A DNA stretch of 64,000 nt from Nocardia sienata NBRC 100364 (lineage in GTDB: Bacteria > Actinomycetota > Actinomycetes > Mycobacteriales > Mycobacteriaceae), in NCBI RefSeq assembly GCF_001613205.1, contig NZ_BDBX01000041.1, forward strand, positions 42,012 through 106,011. The letters are read 5' to 3'. The notes beneath the pieces are model-generated. The model ran no database searches. It was given only the letters and a program-made list of their open reading frames with translations, and was not told where the DNA came from. Shown one piece after another: positions 46,671 through 54,694 of the stretch. The position numbers and the translations under genes were made by a program. The first letter of the stretch is position 1. The number at the start of each line of letters is the position of its first letter.

Positions 46671-46936
46671 GATTGCACCCACATCGCGTCGGCCGACCAG
46701 TAGTCCATACCCCCGGCACTCACCCCGTGCCGCCACTCGGAGGTGCGGCGCAGGCCGGGTTCGGCGACCGCGGTGATCCGGTCGGCGGCGTCCGGGCCGT
46801 CCTCGGCGACCTGCCAGTGCACCCAGTTGAGTTCGCGACCCTCCGCATCGTGCAAGAACAAGTCGACGTGGCGCCAGCCGTAACCGTGGGTGTCGTTGTA
46901 GCACATCAGCGTCATGCGGTGGTCCGTGTCGTCCAT
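46667..46936 (-). CDS. small protein of unknown function in the iac-like operon
   Basis: 89 residues, rich in Trp, His and Asp (HGYGWRHVDLFLHDAEG, LNWVHWQVAEDG, MDYWSADAMWVQS). No signal peptide or membrane segment. I do not recognize a family. AGGAG lies 7 nt before the ATG; the start lies inside the flavin reductase gene (25-nt overlap) and the stop overlaps the amidase start, so it is surely co-translated with iacG and iacH. It could be an extra pathway subunit specific to this lineage. Confidence 0.75.
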   Translation of the reverse strand: MDDTDHRMTLMCYNDTHGYGWRHVDLFLHDAEGRELNWVHWQVAEDGPDAADRITAVAEPGLRRTSEWRHGVSAGGMDYWSADAMWVQS

Positions 46937-47469
46937 CCGGTGTTCTCCTGCTCGGGGTGCGATCGTCGGTCGGAGCCGATGCTGTGGAAGCGCCGCTGGA
47001 AATAGACCAGCGCGCCGGTGTCCTCCCGGACATCGACGCGCTGCACACTCACCAGGAAGATCGAATGCGAACCCTGCGTGTGATCGCTGATGATCCGGCC
47101 CACCACCCGCGCCGCCGCGGTGCGCAGCATCGGGATGTCCTCGGAGTCGTGGTCCCAGATGGGCCACTCGAACCGTTCGGCCATCGGTATGCCCGTGGCG
47201 CCGGCGAAATGCCCGGCGAGTTCCTCGTCGGCCGAACTCAAAATATTCACGCAGATCCGCTGGTTACGCTGGAAAATCGCGTGCGCGTAGCTGGACTGGT
47301 TGACGCATACGATCATCGTGGGCGGTGCGTCGGTCACCGAGCACACAGCGCTGACCGTGATACCTGCGCGACCACGCGGTCCATTGGTGGTGACGACGTT
47401 GACTGCGGCCGAAAGATTCGACATCGCAGCCCGGAAGTCACGCTGCTCGGCGGTCAATTGCTTGGTCAT
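46912..47469 (-). CDS. iacG: flavin reductase, IacG-like
   Basis: 185 residues, HpaC/flavin-reductase-like split barrel: FRAAMSNLSAAVNVVTTNG, GITVSAVCSVTDAPPTMIVCVN, HAIFQRNQRICVNILS, DHTQGSHSIFLVSV. It should supply reduced flavin to the IacA-like monooxygenase encoded on the other side of the sensor kinase. First gene of the minus-strand iac-like operon; a conserved 20-nt box lies about 50 bp upstream. Confidence 0.85.
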   Translation of the reverse strand: MTKQLTAEQRDFRAAMSNLSAAVNVVTTNGPRGRAGITVSAVCSVTDAPPTMIVCVNQSSYAHAIFQRNQRICVNILSSADEELAGHFAGATGIPMAERFEWPIWDHDSEDIPMLRTAAARVVGRIISDHTQGSHSIFLVSVQRVDVREDTGALVYFQRRFHSIGSDRRSHPEQENTGWTTRTTA

Positions 47470-47516
47470 GGCATCGACGCTACGAGTGATCTACGCCTCG
47501 AGGTATCGAGATTTCC

Positions 47517-47536
47517 TCCGGGTGCGCTGAAGGTTT
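47517..47536. promoter_or_regulatory. shared upstream box, copy 1 (before iacG)
   Basis: TCCGGGTGCGCTGAAGGTTT, 48 bp upstream of the iacG start. It repeats almost exactly at 49,070-49,090 ahead of the sensor kinase and iacA. Candidate binding site for the FixJ-type response regulator. Confidence 0.5.
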
Positions 47537-49029
47537 TACTTATTCGGCCCGGGCCCCGGCAGGGCGAAACCGAACACCGATCCGTCGCCGTCCGCGGGCC
47601 TGCACCAGATGTTTCCGTGCTGCCGGGTGATGATTCGATAGCTCAACGCCAGTCCGATTCCGCTGCCGTGTGATTTCGAGGTGAACGAATCCGAGAACGG
47701 ATCGCGGGGCACCCCGCGGCCGTAATCGCGGACAGTGAAGCATCCGCCCCCATCGCAGACTCCGGTGCGGAGCACGATGCGCCGGGATTCGGGTGGGCAC
47801 AGCGCCATCTCGTCGATGGCGTTGAAGCACAGATTGACGATTACCTGCCCGGTGAGCACCCGCTCGCAGCGAATCTCGATAGGAGCGCCGGAAAGCTCCA
47901 GTTCTACCCGGACACCGGCCTCCTGCGCCCGTAACCGGACGAAATACAGGCACTCGGTGACGATATCGTTCAGATCGGCTACCTGCTCGACCTGCTCCAG
48001 ATGGCCGACGAAGGCGCGTAGGGTGGCGACGATGGTCGCGGCCCGGTCGATCTGTTTGCGGGCCGCGTCCAGGCCGAAGGTGACGCGGTGGTCGAGGACC
48101 TCACCGCCGGGCAGATGCGAACGGATCCCCGCCACATAGTTGCCGGCGGCGGCCAGCGGCTGGCCGAGTTCGTGGGCGATGGCCATCGCCATATCGCCCA
48201 TGGCGTTGTAGCGGGCCAGATAGTTCTCCCGCTGGAGTTCCAGTCCGCGTTTCTCCTCGTCGCGGATCCGGTCCGAGACGTCGTGGACCAGCATGAGGTA
48301 TGCGGGTACTCCGGCTTCGTCCAGTCGTTCCAGGCTGCCGTCGAGCCAGGAGGTGGATCCGTCCGGCCGGTTGATCTCGAGTCGCACCGAGGTGACCGGG
48401 TCGGCCTCCGCGGCCACCGCCTCCCAGTCGGTTCGCCGGTTGTCGCGATGGAGTTGGGCGTAGTGGATGAGCCGTGGCCCGGCCGGTAGCTCGGCGGCCG
48501 GGTCCAGCCCCAGACGAGTGAGCGCGGTATCGGTGGCGAAACGGATCTCGCCGCCTTCGTCGAGGACGAAGGCCATGGTGGAGGTGTGCCGGGCCAGGGC
48601 GTCCACATAGGTGGTGGTCAGCCGGAGCGCGCGCTCGGTGCGCTGCTCGCGTTCGATATCGCGGAACTGCACCATCACCGCGGGGCCCTGCGCGAGCTCG
48701 ACCCGGGTGGCCACCGCGTCGGTCGGGATGATCCGCCCCGATTTGGATCGGTAGTGCCATTCGATCCGGCTGGCGCCGTGCTCGACGGCGTCCTGGAGCC
48801 AGGCGCGCCCGATCACACGGTCGTACTGCTGGGCGGAACTGCTCATATCGTGTGCTTTCAGCGGCCGGATCTCGGTGAGATCGAAGCCGAGCATGGCGCA
48901 CGCCGCCGGGTTCGCCCAGAGAATGCTCTTGGTCGCGGCGTCGTGCACCAGGACGCACACCTCGGTGGCGTTCATCATGGTGACGAAATCCGAGACGACC
49001 AGTTCGGGGGCTCGCGGATCGACGGACAT
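47536..49029 (-). CDS. soluble PAS-domain sensor histidine kinase (FixL-like)
   Basis: 497 residues without membrane segments. Two PAS domains: about 10-130 (VLVHDAATKSILWANPAACAMLGFD) and about 140-265 (AFVLDEGGEIRFATDTALTRLGLD). Then the kinase core: H-box IAHELGQPLAAAGNY (His286), N-box NLCFNAIDEMAL, DYGRGVP and GSGIGLALSYRII. A cytoplasmic PAS kinase could sense indole-3-acetate, a pathway intermediate or redox state. Its gene sits between the two iac-like operons and the likely partner is the response regulator at 43,852-44,463. ATG chosen at MSVDP; RBS weak. Confidence 0.9.
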   Translation of the reverse strand: MSVDPRAPELVVSDFVTMMNATEVCVLVHDAATKSILWANPAACAMLGFDLTEIRPLKAHDMSSSAQQYDRVIGRAWLQDAVEHGASRIEWHYRSKSGRIIPTDAVATRVELAQGPAVMVQFRDIEREQRTERALRLTTTYVDALARHTSTMAFVLDEGGEIRFATDTALTRLGLDPAAELPAGPRLIHYAQLHRDNRRTDWEAVAAEADPVTSVRLEINRPDGSTSWLDGSLERLDEAGVPAYLMLVHDVSDRIRDEEKRGLELQRENYLARYNAMGDMAMAIAHELGQPLAAAGNYVAGIRSHLPGGEVLDHRVTFGLDAARKQIDRAATIVATLRAFVGHLEQVEQVADLNDIVTECLYFVRLRAQEAGVRVELELSGAPIEIRCERVLTGQVIVNLCFNAIDEMALCPPESRRIVLRTGVCDGGGCFTVRDYGRGVPRDPFSDSFTSKSHGSGIGLALSYRIITRQHGNIWCRPADGDGSVFGFALPGPGPNK

Positions 49030-49069
49030 CGCGCCAGCGTAGCTTTTCCGAACTGCAGGTTCGCGATCG

Positions 49070-49090
49070 TCCGGGGGCAGCTGAAGGTTT
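49070..49090. promoter_or_regulatory. shared upstream box, copy 2 (before the kinase and iacA)
   Basis: TCCGGGGGCA followed by GCTGAAGGTTT, matching copy 1 with one insertion and one substitution. It is 41 bp upstream of the kinase start and about 115 bp upstream of iacA, so it could serve both directions. Confidence 0.5.
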
Positions 49091-49204
49091 CCCCTACGAG
49101 GGTGGTGGTTCACACCCGTCCGGGCGCGGGCTTTACCGATGTTCGTGTGACCGCGATCTCCTTACCGTCGAATAACAGCCCATAGACGACAGGAGCAGGT
49201 GATC

Positions 49205-50359
49205 GTGACCACCTCGCAAGCCACGGTCCGGTCCGGGACCGGCGCGGCGAATCTCGACGACGTCCTCGCCGAGCTCGCCACGCGGCGGCAGGAGTTCGGC
49301 GAGCAGAGATATGTACCGCGGGATTTCGTCGCACGGCTCAAGGAAACCGGCGTCTACCGCGCCGCGACCCCGCGGCGCTTCGGCGGCGAACCCTTGCCGC
49401 CCGCCGAATTCCTGCGCATCGTCGAACGCATCTCCGTCGTCGACGGTTCGACCGGCTGGGTGGCCAGCTTCGGTTCGGCACTGGTCTATCTCGCGGCCCT
49501 GCCGCTGGACACCCAGGCCGTCCTGTACGCCGACGGCCCCGATGTGGTGTTCGCCGGTGGCTTGTTTCCTATCCAACCGGCCCCCGAGGTCGACGGCGGT
49601 TTCCGGATCGACGGACGGTGGAAGTTCGCCAGCGGATGTATGGGCGCGGACGTCCTGGGCGTCGGTATACCCGGTGACGCGAGCACCGAAGGCAAGCCCC
49701 GCACCGCCGTGCTGCGACCCGAGCAGGTGGAGATCGTCCAGGACTGGGACGTGGTCGGCATGCGCGGCACCGGCTCGTTCGATCTGGTGGTGCGCGATGT
49801 GGTGGTGCCGCGGGAGTGGACCTTCATCCGCGGCGGCGAACCGACCGTGGACGAGCCGCTGTACCGGTACCCTGCCATCGCCTACGCCGCCCAGGTGCTG
49901 GCGGTGGTCGGTGCCGGAGTGGCACGGGCCGCCCTCGATCATGCGGTCGAGACCGGTGCGGGCCGGTCGGGTATCACCGGAGCGCCCAAGCTTGCCGACC
50001 GCGCCTACTACCGGACCGCGGTCGCGCAGGCCGAAGCCGATCTGCGCTCCGCCCGCGCCTACTTCTACGAGGTCACCGAGGAGGTGTGGGAGACGGTGTC
50101 GCGCGGCGATCCCGCGACCGCCGAGCAGAACGCCCATCTGCGGCTCGCGGCGTCCCATATCGCCGCCACCTCCGCTTCGGTGGTGAACCGGCTGGTGGAG
50201 ATCTCGGGTACCGCCGCCATCTTCCACGGCCACCCGCTACAGCAGTGGGCCGGCGATGCGCTGGTACCGCAGCAGCACGCCTTCCTGGGGCCGGGCCTGG
50301 TCGACGCCGCCGGCGCCGTCCTGATGGGACAGCCCCCCACCGTGCCCGGTTTCCGCTGA
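49205..50359 (+). CDS. iacA: acyl-CoA dehydrogenase-fold monooxygenase, IacA-like
   Basis: 384 residues: RFGGEPLPPAEFLRIVERISVVDGSTGWVASFG, DGRWKFASGCMGADV, VGMRGTGSFDLVVRDVVVP and a C-terminal IFHGHPLQQWAGDALVPQQHAFLGPG. This fold includes the flavin monooxygenase IacA, which starts indole-3-acetate breakdown by hydroxylating the indole ring with reduced flavin. The flavin reductase partner is in the divergent operon. GTG 49,205 has AGGAG 9 nt upstream. First gene of iacA-B-C-D-E-F in the canonical order. Confidence 0.85.
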   Translation: MTTSQATVRSGTGAANLDDVLAELATRRQEFGEQRYVPRDFVARLKETGVYRAATPRRFGGEPLPPAEFLRIVERISVVDGSTGWVASFGSALVYLAALPLDTQAVLYADGPDVVFAGGLFPIQPAPEVDGGFRIDGRWKFASGCMGADVLGVGIPGDASTEGKPRTAVLRPEQVEIVQDWDVVGMRGTGSFDLVVRDVVVPREWTFIRGGEPTVDEPLYRYPAIAYAAQVLAVVGAGVARAALDHAVETGAGRSGITGAPKLADRAYYRTAVAQAEADLRSARAYFYEVTEEVWETVSRGDPATAEQNAHLRLAASHIAATSASVVNRLVEISGTAAIFHGHPLQQWAGDALVPQQHAFLGPGLVDAAGAVLMGQPPTVPGFR

Positions 50360-50390
50360 CCAACAGCTCATTTCGACGACAGGACCTTTC

Positions 50391-50756
50391 GTGACCGACA
50401 GCCCGTTGCGCGTTCTCTTCTGTATCGGCATCAACCAGAACTTCTTCGACCTTCCGGAGGGCGGTGTCACCACCGGCGACGTGTGGACCGCCTTCGTCGG
50501 CCTGATGGACGGCATCAAAGCCCTCGACGGTATCGACTTCATCGGCGATATCGACGACGACTCCACCATGGTCGGGCCGTCCGACAGCTGGCCGTGGACC
50601 TGCTATCTCCTCGCCGACGCCGACAGCCACGACACCGTGAAGGCGGCCTGCAACCTGGTGCGCACCATCCCGGTCGGTACCAGCGACTGGAAGCTCTGGA
50701 AGTTCCTGAAGATCGAGGCCCGCATCGGCCGCGCGCTCACCCCGCGCCAGTACTGA
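50391..50756 (+). CDS. iacB: IacB-like protein of unknown mechanism
   Basis: 121 residues: begins with MTDSPLRVLFCIGIN, then FFDLPEGGVTTGDVW, and WPWTCYLLADADSHDTV. The shape suggests a small dimeric alpha/beta barrel-like protein. IacB proteins of similar size sit between IacA and the Rieske oxygenase in iac clusters and their role has been unclear. Here it sits exactly in that position, 31 nt after iacA and 20 nt before the oxygenase. Identification rests mostly on context. Confidence 0.7.
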   Translation: MTDSPLRVLFCIGINQNFFDLPEGGVTTGDVWTAFVGLMDGIKALDGIDFIGDIDDDSTMVGPSDSWPWTCYLLADADSHDTVKAACNLVRTIPVGTSDWKLWKFLKIEARIGRALTPRQY

Positions 50757-50776
50757 CCAACCCGCCAGGAGGCATC

Positions 50777-52069
50777 ATGACCGCGCACAGCGCTGCGCTC
50801 CCACACCGCGCACCCGCCGATCTGGTCCATGAGGATCGGGTCGCGGCCCGGATGTACACCGACCCGGAGATCTTCGAGCAGGAGATGACCCGGATCTTCG
50901 AGAGCACCTGGATCTGGGTCGCCCACGAATCCGAACTCCCCAAACCCGGCAGCTTCAAATCCACCCATGTGGGCCGGCAACCGGTGATCGTGACCCGCGA
51001 CCGTAAGGGACAGATCAATACCTTGCTCAACCGCTGCCGACATCGCGGCGCGAGTATCTGCGAGCAGAAGACGGGTGTCGCCAACGGCTTCACCTGCCCA
51101 TACCACGCCTGGTCCTACAGCCTGGACGGACAGTTACGCGGGATCCCGTACCCCGACGGTTACGAGGGCGTGGTCGAGAAGGGCGACCTGTCGCTGAAGA
51201 AGCTGCGCACGGAATCCTACGGCGGCATGGTGTTCGCCACGTTCAACGTCGATATCGAACCGCTCACCGACTTCCTGGGCGATGCGAAGCTCTGGATCGA
51301 CCGCTTCATGAAGCAGGGTGGCGGTTACCCGATCAAGGTGCTCGGCACCCACCGGTTCAGCTTCCACGGGAACTGGAAGATCCAGCTGGAGAACACCACC
51401 GACGGCTACCACTTCCCGATCGTGCACCGGTCCTGGATGGCCTCGGTCGACGCCGAGACAGCCGACATGATGTCGTTCATGACCGACCCGGCCGCGGTCA
51501 CCCATGATCTGGGCAACGGGCACAGCGTCATGCAGATGGTGCCCGAACACTCCGATCTCGACGCCGACGACGGCAGCGAACCCCTGCAGGCCCGTTTCGA
51601 CGATCTGGTCGCCGAACTGAAAACCACCGGCCTCGACGATGCCGCCATCCGGAAACTGGTGCGGGCCATGCACGGCACCGGGTTCAACCTCAACCTGTTC
51701 CCGAACGTGTCCATGTCCGCGGCCTTCTTCCGCGTGCTGCGCCCGATCTCGGCCGACGAGACCACGATCGAGCACGTGGCCATCGGCCCCGACGGTCCCG
51801 CCGAGATCGTGAACCCGGTCAACCGGGCCCGGCTGCGGGTGCACGAACACTTCCAGGGGCCCTTCGGATTCGGCACCCCCGATGACGCCGAAGGCTGGGA
51901 CCGCGTCCAGCGTGGCGCGCAGGCCGGCCCCGATATGCCGATCCTGGTCAACCGCGGACTCGCCCGCGAGAAGCCGAGTCCGGAGGGCTGGCCCACCTCC
52001 CATGTCACCGACGAGACCGGTATGCGCGCCGCGTATCAGCAGTGGAAGCAGATGATGAGCGATGACTGA
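50777..52069 (+). CDS. iacC: Rieske ring-hydroxylating dioxygenase large subunit, IacC-like
   Basis: 430 residues. Rieske [2Fe-2S] site CRHRGASICEQ...CPYHAW near residues 75-100. Mononuclear iron ligands in ENTTDGYHFPIVH (two His) with the bridging Asp, and the second Asp later. Such alpha subunits pair with a beta subunit and a reductase, all encoded next. In the iac pathway IacCD acts late on the oxidized indole derivative on the way to catechol, which fits the adjacent catABC genes. Strong AGGAGG RBS. Confidence 0.93.
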   Translation: MTAHSAALPHRAPADLVHEDRVAARMYTDPEIFEQEMTRIFESTWIWVAHESELPKPGSFKSTHVGRQPVIVTRDRKGQINTLLNRCRHRGASICEQKTGVANGFTCPYHAWSYSLDGQLRGIPYPDGYEGVVEKGDLSLKKLRTESYGGMVFATFNVDIEPLTDFLGDAKLWIDRFMKQGGGYPIKVLGTHRFSFHGNWKIQLENTTDGYHFPIVHRSWMASVDAETADMMSFMTDPAAVTHDLGNGHSVMQMVPEHSDLDADDGSEPLQARFDDLVAELKTTGLDDAAIRKLVRAMHGTGFNLNLFPNVSMSAAFFRVLRPISADETTIEHVAIGPDGPAEIVNPVNRARLRVHEHFQGPFGFGTPDDAEGWDRVQRGAQAGPDMPILVNRGLAREKPSPEGWPTSHVTDETGMRAAYQQWKQMMSDD

Positions 52070-52574
52070 CACCCGCACCGCGACGGCGGTGTTCACCGAC
52101 AGCCGGGTCGCGCGGGCGATCGAGCTGATCTGGCACGAAGCCGACCTGCTCGATCGCAAGGAGTATCACACCTGGCAGGAGCTCTACACCGCCGACGCCC
52201 ACTACGTGGTGCCGATCGATCGCGGCACCGATGATTTCGACAACACGCTGAACATGATCTACGACGATGCCCGTATGCGCGGTATGCGCGTCGTCCGCAT
52301 GACCGAGGGCTACGCCATCGCCGCCGTCGACGCCGCGGTCACCACCCGGACCATTTCCCGCTTCGTCGCCGAGCATGTCACCGACGACGAGGTACACCTG
52401 CGGGCCGCCCAGATCCTCGTCGCCTACAAACGCGGCCGGCATGATATCTGGGCCGGCGACGTCGAATACCGGATCCGGCTCGGTGCGGCATCCGCCGACG
52501 ACCGGATCGCGCGTAAGGTGATCCGGCTGGTCGACAGCGAGGACGCTGTGCCCGCCGCGGGGTTCCTGCTGTGA
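52062..52574 (+). CDS. iacD: ring-hydroxylating dioxygenase small subunit, IacD-like
   Basis: 170 residues, NTF2-like beta subunit: EADLLDRKEYHTWQELYTADAHYVVP, MIYDDARMRGMRVVRM, AAQILVAYKRGRHDIWAGDVEYRIR. Overlaps the large-subunit gene by 8 nt, as expected for equimolar subunits. Structural role in the alpha3beta3 oxygenase. Confidence 0.93.
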   Translation: MTDTRTATAVFTDSRVARAIELIWHEADLLDRKEYHTWQELYTADAHYVVPIDRGTDDFDNTLNMIYDDARMRGMRVVRMTEGYAIAAVDAAVTTRTISRFVAEHVTDDEVHLRAAQILVAYKRGRHDIWAGDVEYRIRLGAASADDRIARKVIRLVDSEDAVPAAGFLL

Positions 52575-53311
52575 CCGCGCCGGTCGCCGTCGTCACCGGC
52601 GGCGCGGGCGGTCTCGGGGCGCATATCGTGCGCCGGCTGCACGCCGGTGGGCACAGTGTCGCCGTCGCCGATCTGGACGGAACCGCCGCCGCCGCGCTGG
52701 CCGCCGAACTCGACGGCGCGGTCGGCGCCCGGGGGTACGCGGTGGACGTCGCGGACAAGGGGTCGCTGGAGAAGCTGCTCGCCACCGTGGTCGCCGATTT
52801 CGGCGGGGTCCAGGTGCTGGTGAACAATGCCGCGCGCACCCAGGCCCGGCCGCTGCTCGAGATCACCCCGGAAGATCTCGACGGTGTCATGGCCGTCGGG
52901 TTCCGCGGCACGTTCCAGGCCTGTCAGCTGTTCGGCGCGCATATGGCCGCCCAGGGGTACGGCCGGATCGTGAACATGGCCTCGCTCGCCGGGCAGAACG
53001 GTGGCACCGCCACCGGCGGCCACTACGCCTCCGCCAAGGGCGCGGTGATCTCGCTGACCAAGGTGTTCGCCCGGGAGCTGGCCGCGTCCGGGGTCACGGT
53101 GAACGCGGTATCGCCCGGCCCGCAGGATTCGCCGGTGGTGCACGACATCGTCGGCGTGGACAACCTCGAAACCTTCGCCCGATCCATTCCCGTCGGGCGT
53201 CTCGGTGATCCGGCGTTCATCGCCGAGATGGTCGCCCTGCTCGCGTCACCGGCCGCCGCGTCGGTCACCGGGGCATGCTGGGACGCCAACGGCGGTCTCT
53301 ACATGCGTTAG
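52571..53311 (+). CDS. iacE: short-chain dehydrogenase, IacE-like
   Basis: 246 residues. GGAGGLGAHIVRRL cofactor loop with an acidic residue after strand 2 (ADLDG), favouring NAD(H); NNAARTQARP; catalytic Ser and YASAK (GHYASAKGAV). Ends with the family tail ACWDANGGLYM. IacE is the oxidoreductase step of indole-3-acetate degradation. GTG start overlaps iacD (GTGA). Confidence 0.88.
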   Translation: MTAPVAVVTGGAGGLGAHIVRRLHAGGHSVAVADLDGTAAAALAAELDGAVGARGYAVDVADKGSLEKLLATVVADFGGVQVLVNNAARTQARPLLEITPEDLDGVMAVGFRGTFQACQLFGAHMAAQGYGRIVNMASLAGQNGGTATGGHYASAKGAVISLTKVFARELAASGVTVNAVSPGPQDSPVVHDIVGVDNLETFARSIPVGRLGDPAFIAEMVALLASPAAASVTGACWDANGGLYMR

Positions 53312-53320
53312 GAGTGCGCC

Positions 53321-54277
53321 GTGACCGATATCAAAGTGGTGGTCGCCGAGATCGTCGCCGAGACACCGGAGATCCGCTCGCTGCGCCTGGTCCGGGAAGA
53401 CGGGGCCCCGCTGGGGCCCTACCGGGCCGGCGCGCATATAGATGTCACCGGACCGACCGGTGTCCTCCGGCAATATTCGCTGTGCGGGCCACCCGCGGAG
53501 ACCACGTCGCTGACCATCGCGGTGAAGCGAGAACCGGAGTCCCGCGGCGGTTCGGCGGCGCTGCACGAGGTGCGCGAGGGCGACATGATCGAAATCGGCC
53601 GGCCGCGTAATATCCTCACCGTCGCGCCGGATGCCGACAGGCATGTGCTGATCGCCGCCGGTATCGGCATCACCCCGTTGCTGAGCATGGCCTACGAACT
53701 GCATTCCACCGGGGTCGAGTTCACACTGCTCTATTTCGGCCGCAGCCGCGCGGAGACCGCCTTCCTGGATCTCCTCGAGAACCGGGCGGAGTTCCGCGAC
53801 CGCGTGCGCCTGCACCTGGGCTGCACGCGCGCGGAGCAACGCACCGCGCTGGCGGCGGTCGCCCACGGACTCACGCCCGAGAGCGTGGTATACACCTGCG
53901 GCCCGGCCGGGTTCATGGACACCGTCGCCGAGTTGATGACACCGGTGATCGGCATCGGCAATGTGCACATCGAGCATTTCGAGGCGGCCGAGGCCGACAC
54001 TTCGGGCGATACCGCGTTCACTGTCGAACTCGATACCGGGGAAAGTTTCGAAATCCCGGCCGACCGCTCGATTCTGTCGGTGCTCGAGGAAAACGGTATC
54101 GAGGTCTTCAAATCGTGCGAGGAAGGAATCTGCGGTTCCTGTGTCTCGAACATCCTCGAAGGCGAGCCGGACCATCGCGACAACTGTTTGTCCGCAGCGG
54201 ACAAGGCCGGCGGTGAACAGATGGCGCTCTGCGTTTCCCGGGCGAAGACACCCAAACTGGTCATCGAATTGATCTGA
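53321..54277 (+). CDS. iacF: oxygenase reductase (FNR + C-terminal 2Fe-2S), IacF-like
   Basis: 318 residues: flavin-binding GPYRAGAHIDVTGPTG and RQYSLCG, NAD-binding HVLIAAGIGITPLLSM and YTCGPAGFMD, then a plant-type ferredoxin domain at the C terminus with SCEEGICGSCVSN and a fourth Cys in RDNCLS. The layout is that of phthalate dioxygenase reductase. It delivers electrons from NADH to the IacCD oxygenase. AGGAG precedes the GTG. Confidence 0.92.
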   Translation: MTDIKVVVAEIVAETPEIRSLRLVREDGAPLGPYRAGAHIDVTGPTGVLRQYSLCGPPAETTSLTIAVKREPESRGGSAALHEVREGDMIEIGRPRNILTVAPDADRHVLIAAGIGITPLLSMAYELHSTGVEFTLLYFGRSRAETAFLDLLENRAEFRDRVRLHLGCTRAEQRTALAAVAHGLTPESVVYTCGPAGFMDTVAELMTPVIGIGNVHIEHFEAAEADTSGDTAFTVELDTGESFEIPADRSILSVLEENGIEVFKSCEEGICGSCVSNILEGEPDHRDNCLSAADKAGGEQMALCVSRAKTPKLVIELI

Positions 54278-54394
54278 TCCTCGCCGGGCCCGAATAAAGG
54301 AATTCCGTATTCGCAGCGGGAATTCTCCCGATGTTCCTCCTCACATCGTCGCCTTAGCGTGTAGTGAATCACACAGCTCGAAAGACGATGCCTC

Positions 54395-54694
54395 ATGAAT
54401 AAATTGCAGTCCGATCCTTCTGTGCCCGGCGGGAATTCAGCTCTCGACGACCTCGCCAGGGACCGCGCCCGCCTGGTGTTCCGGCTCGCCGCGGTGGTGC
54501 TCGTCCTGTTCTTCCCCCTGCCCGTGCTGGGCGGTTTCACCTCCGTCCTGGACACGGTGGTGGCGGGTGGCGTCACCGTCGCCTGGCTCTTCGCCTTCTT
54601 CCAGTTCGCCGTGGCCATCGTGGTGGCCCGCTACTACATGACCCGGGCCGCCGCGCTCGAGGCTCGCGTCGCACAGGAAGGCGCCGGCGCATGA
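54395..54694 (+). CDS. DUF485 membrane protein (YjcH-like)
   Basis: 99 residues with two membrane segments (FRLAAVVLVLFFPLPVLGGF and VAWLFAFFQFAVAIVVARYYM). DUF485 proteins typically precede SSS-type carboxylate symporters, as YjcH precedes ActP, and the symporter gene here overlaps its stop by 4 nt. It probably assists the transporter. Confidence 0.88.
   Translation: MNKLQSDPSVPGGNSALDDLARDRARLVFRLAAVVLVLFFPLPVLGGFTSVLDTVVAGGVTVAWLFAFFQFAVAIVVARYYMTRAAALEARVAQEGAGA

Noticed and set aside
54278..54394. Palindromic GGAATTCC-like repeats upstream of the DUF485 gene as an operator
   Set aside because: The symmetries are short and overlap common restriction-like words; not convincing without comparison to other promoters.
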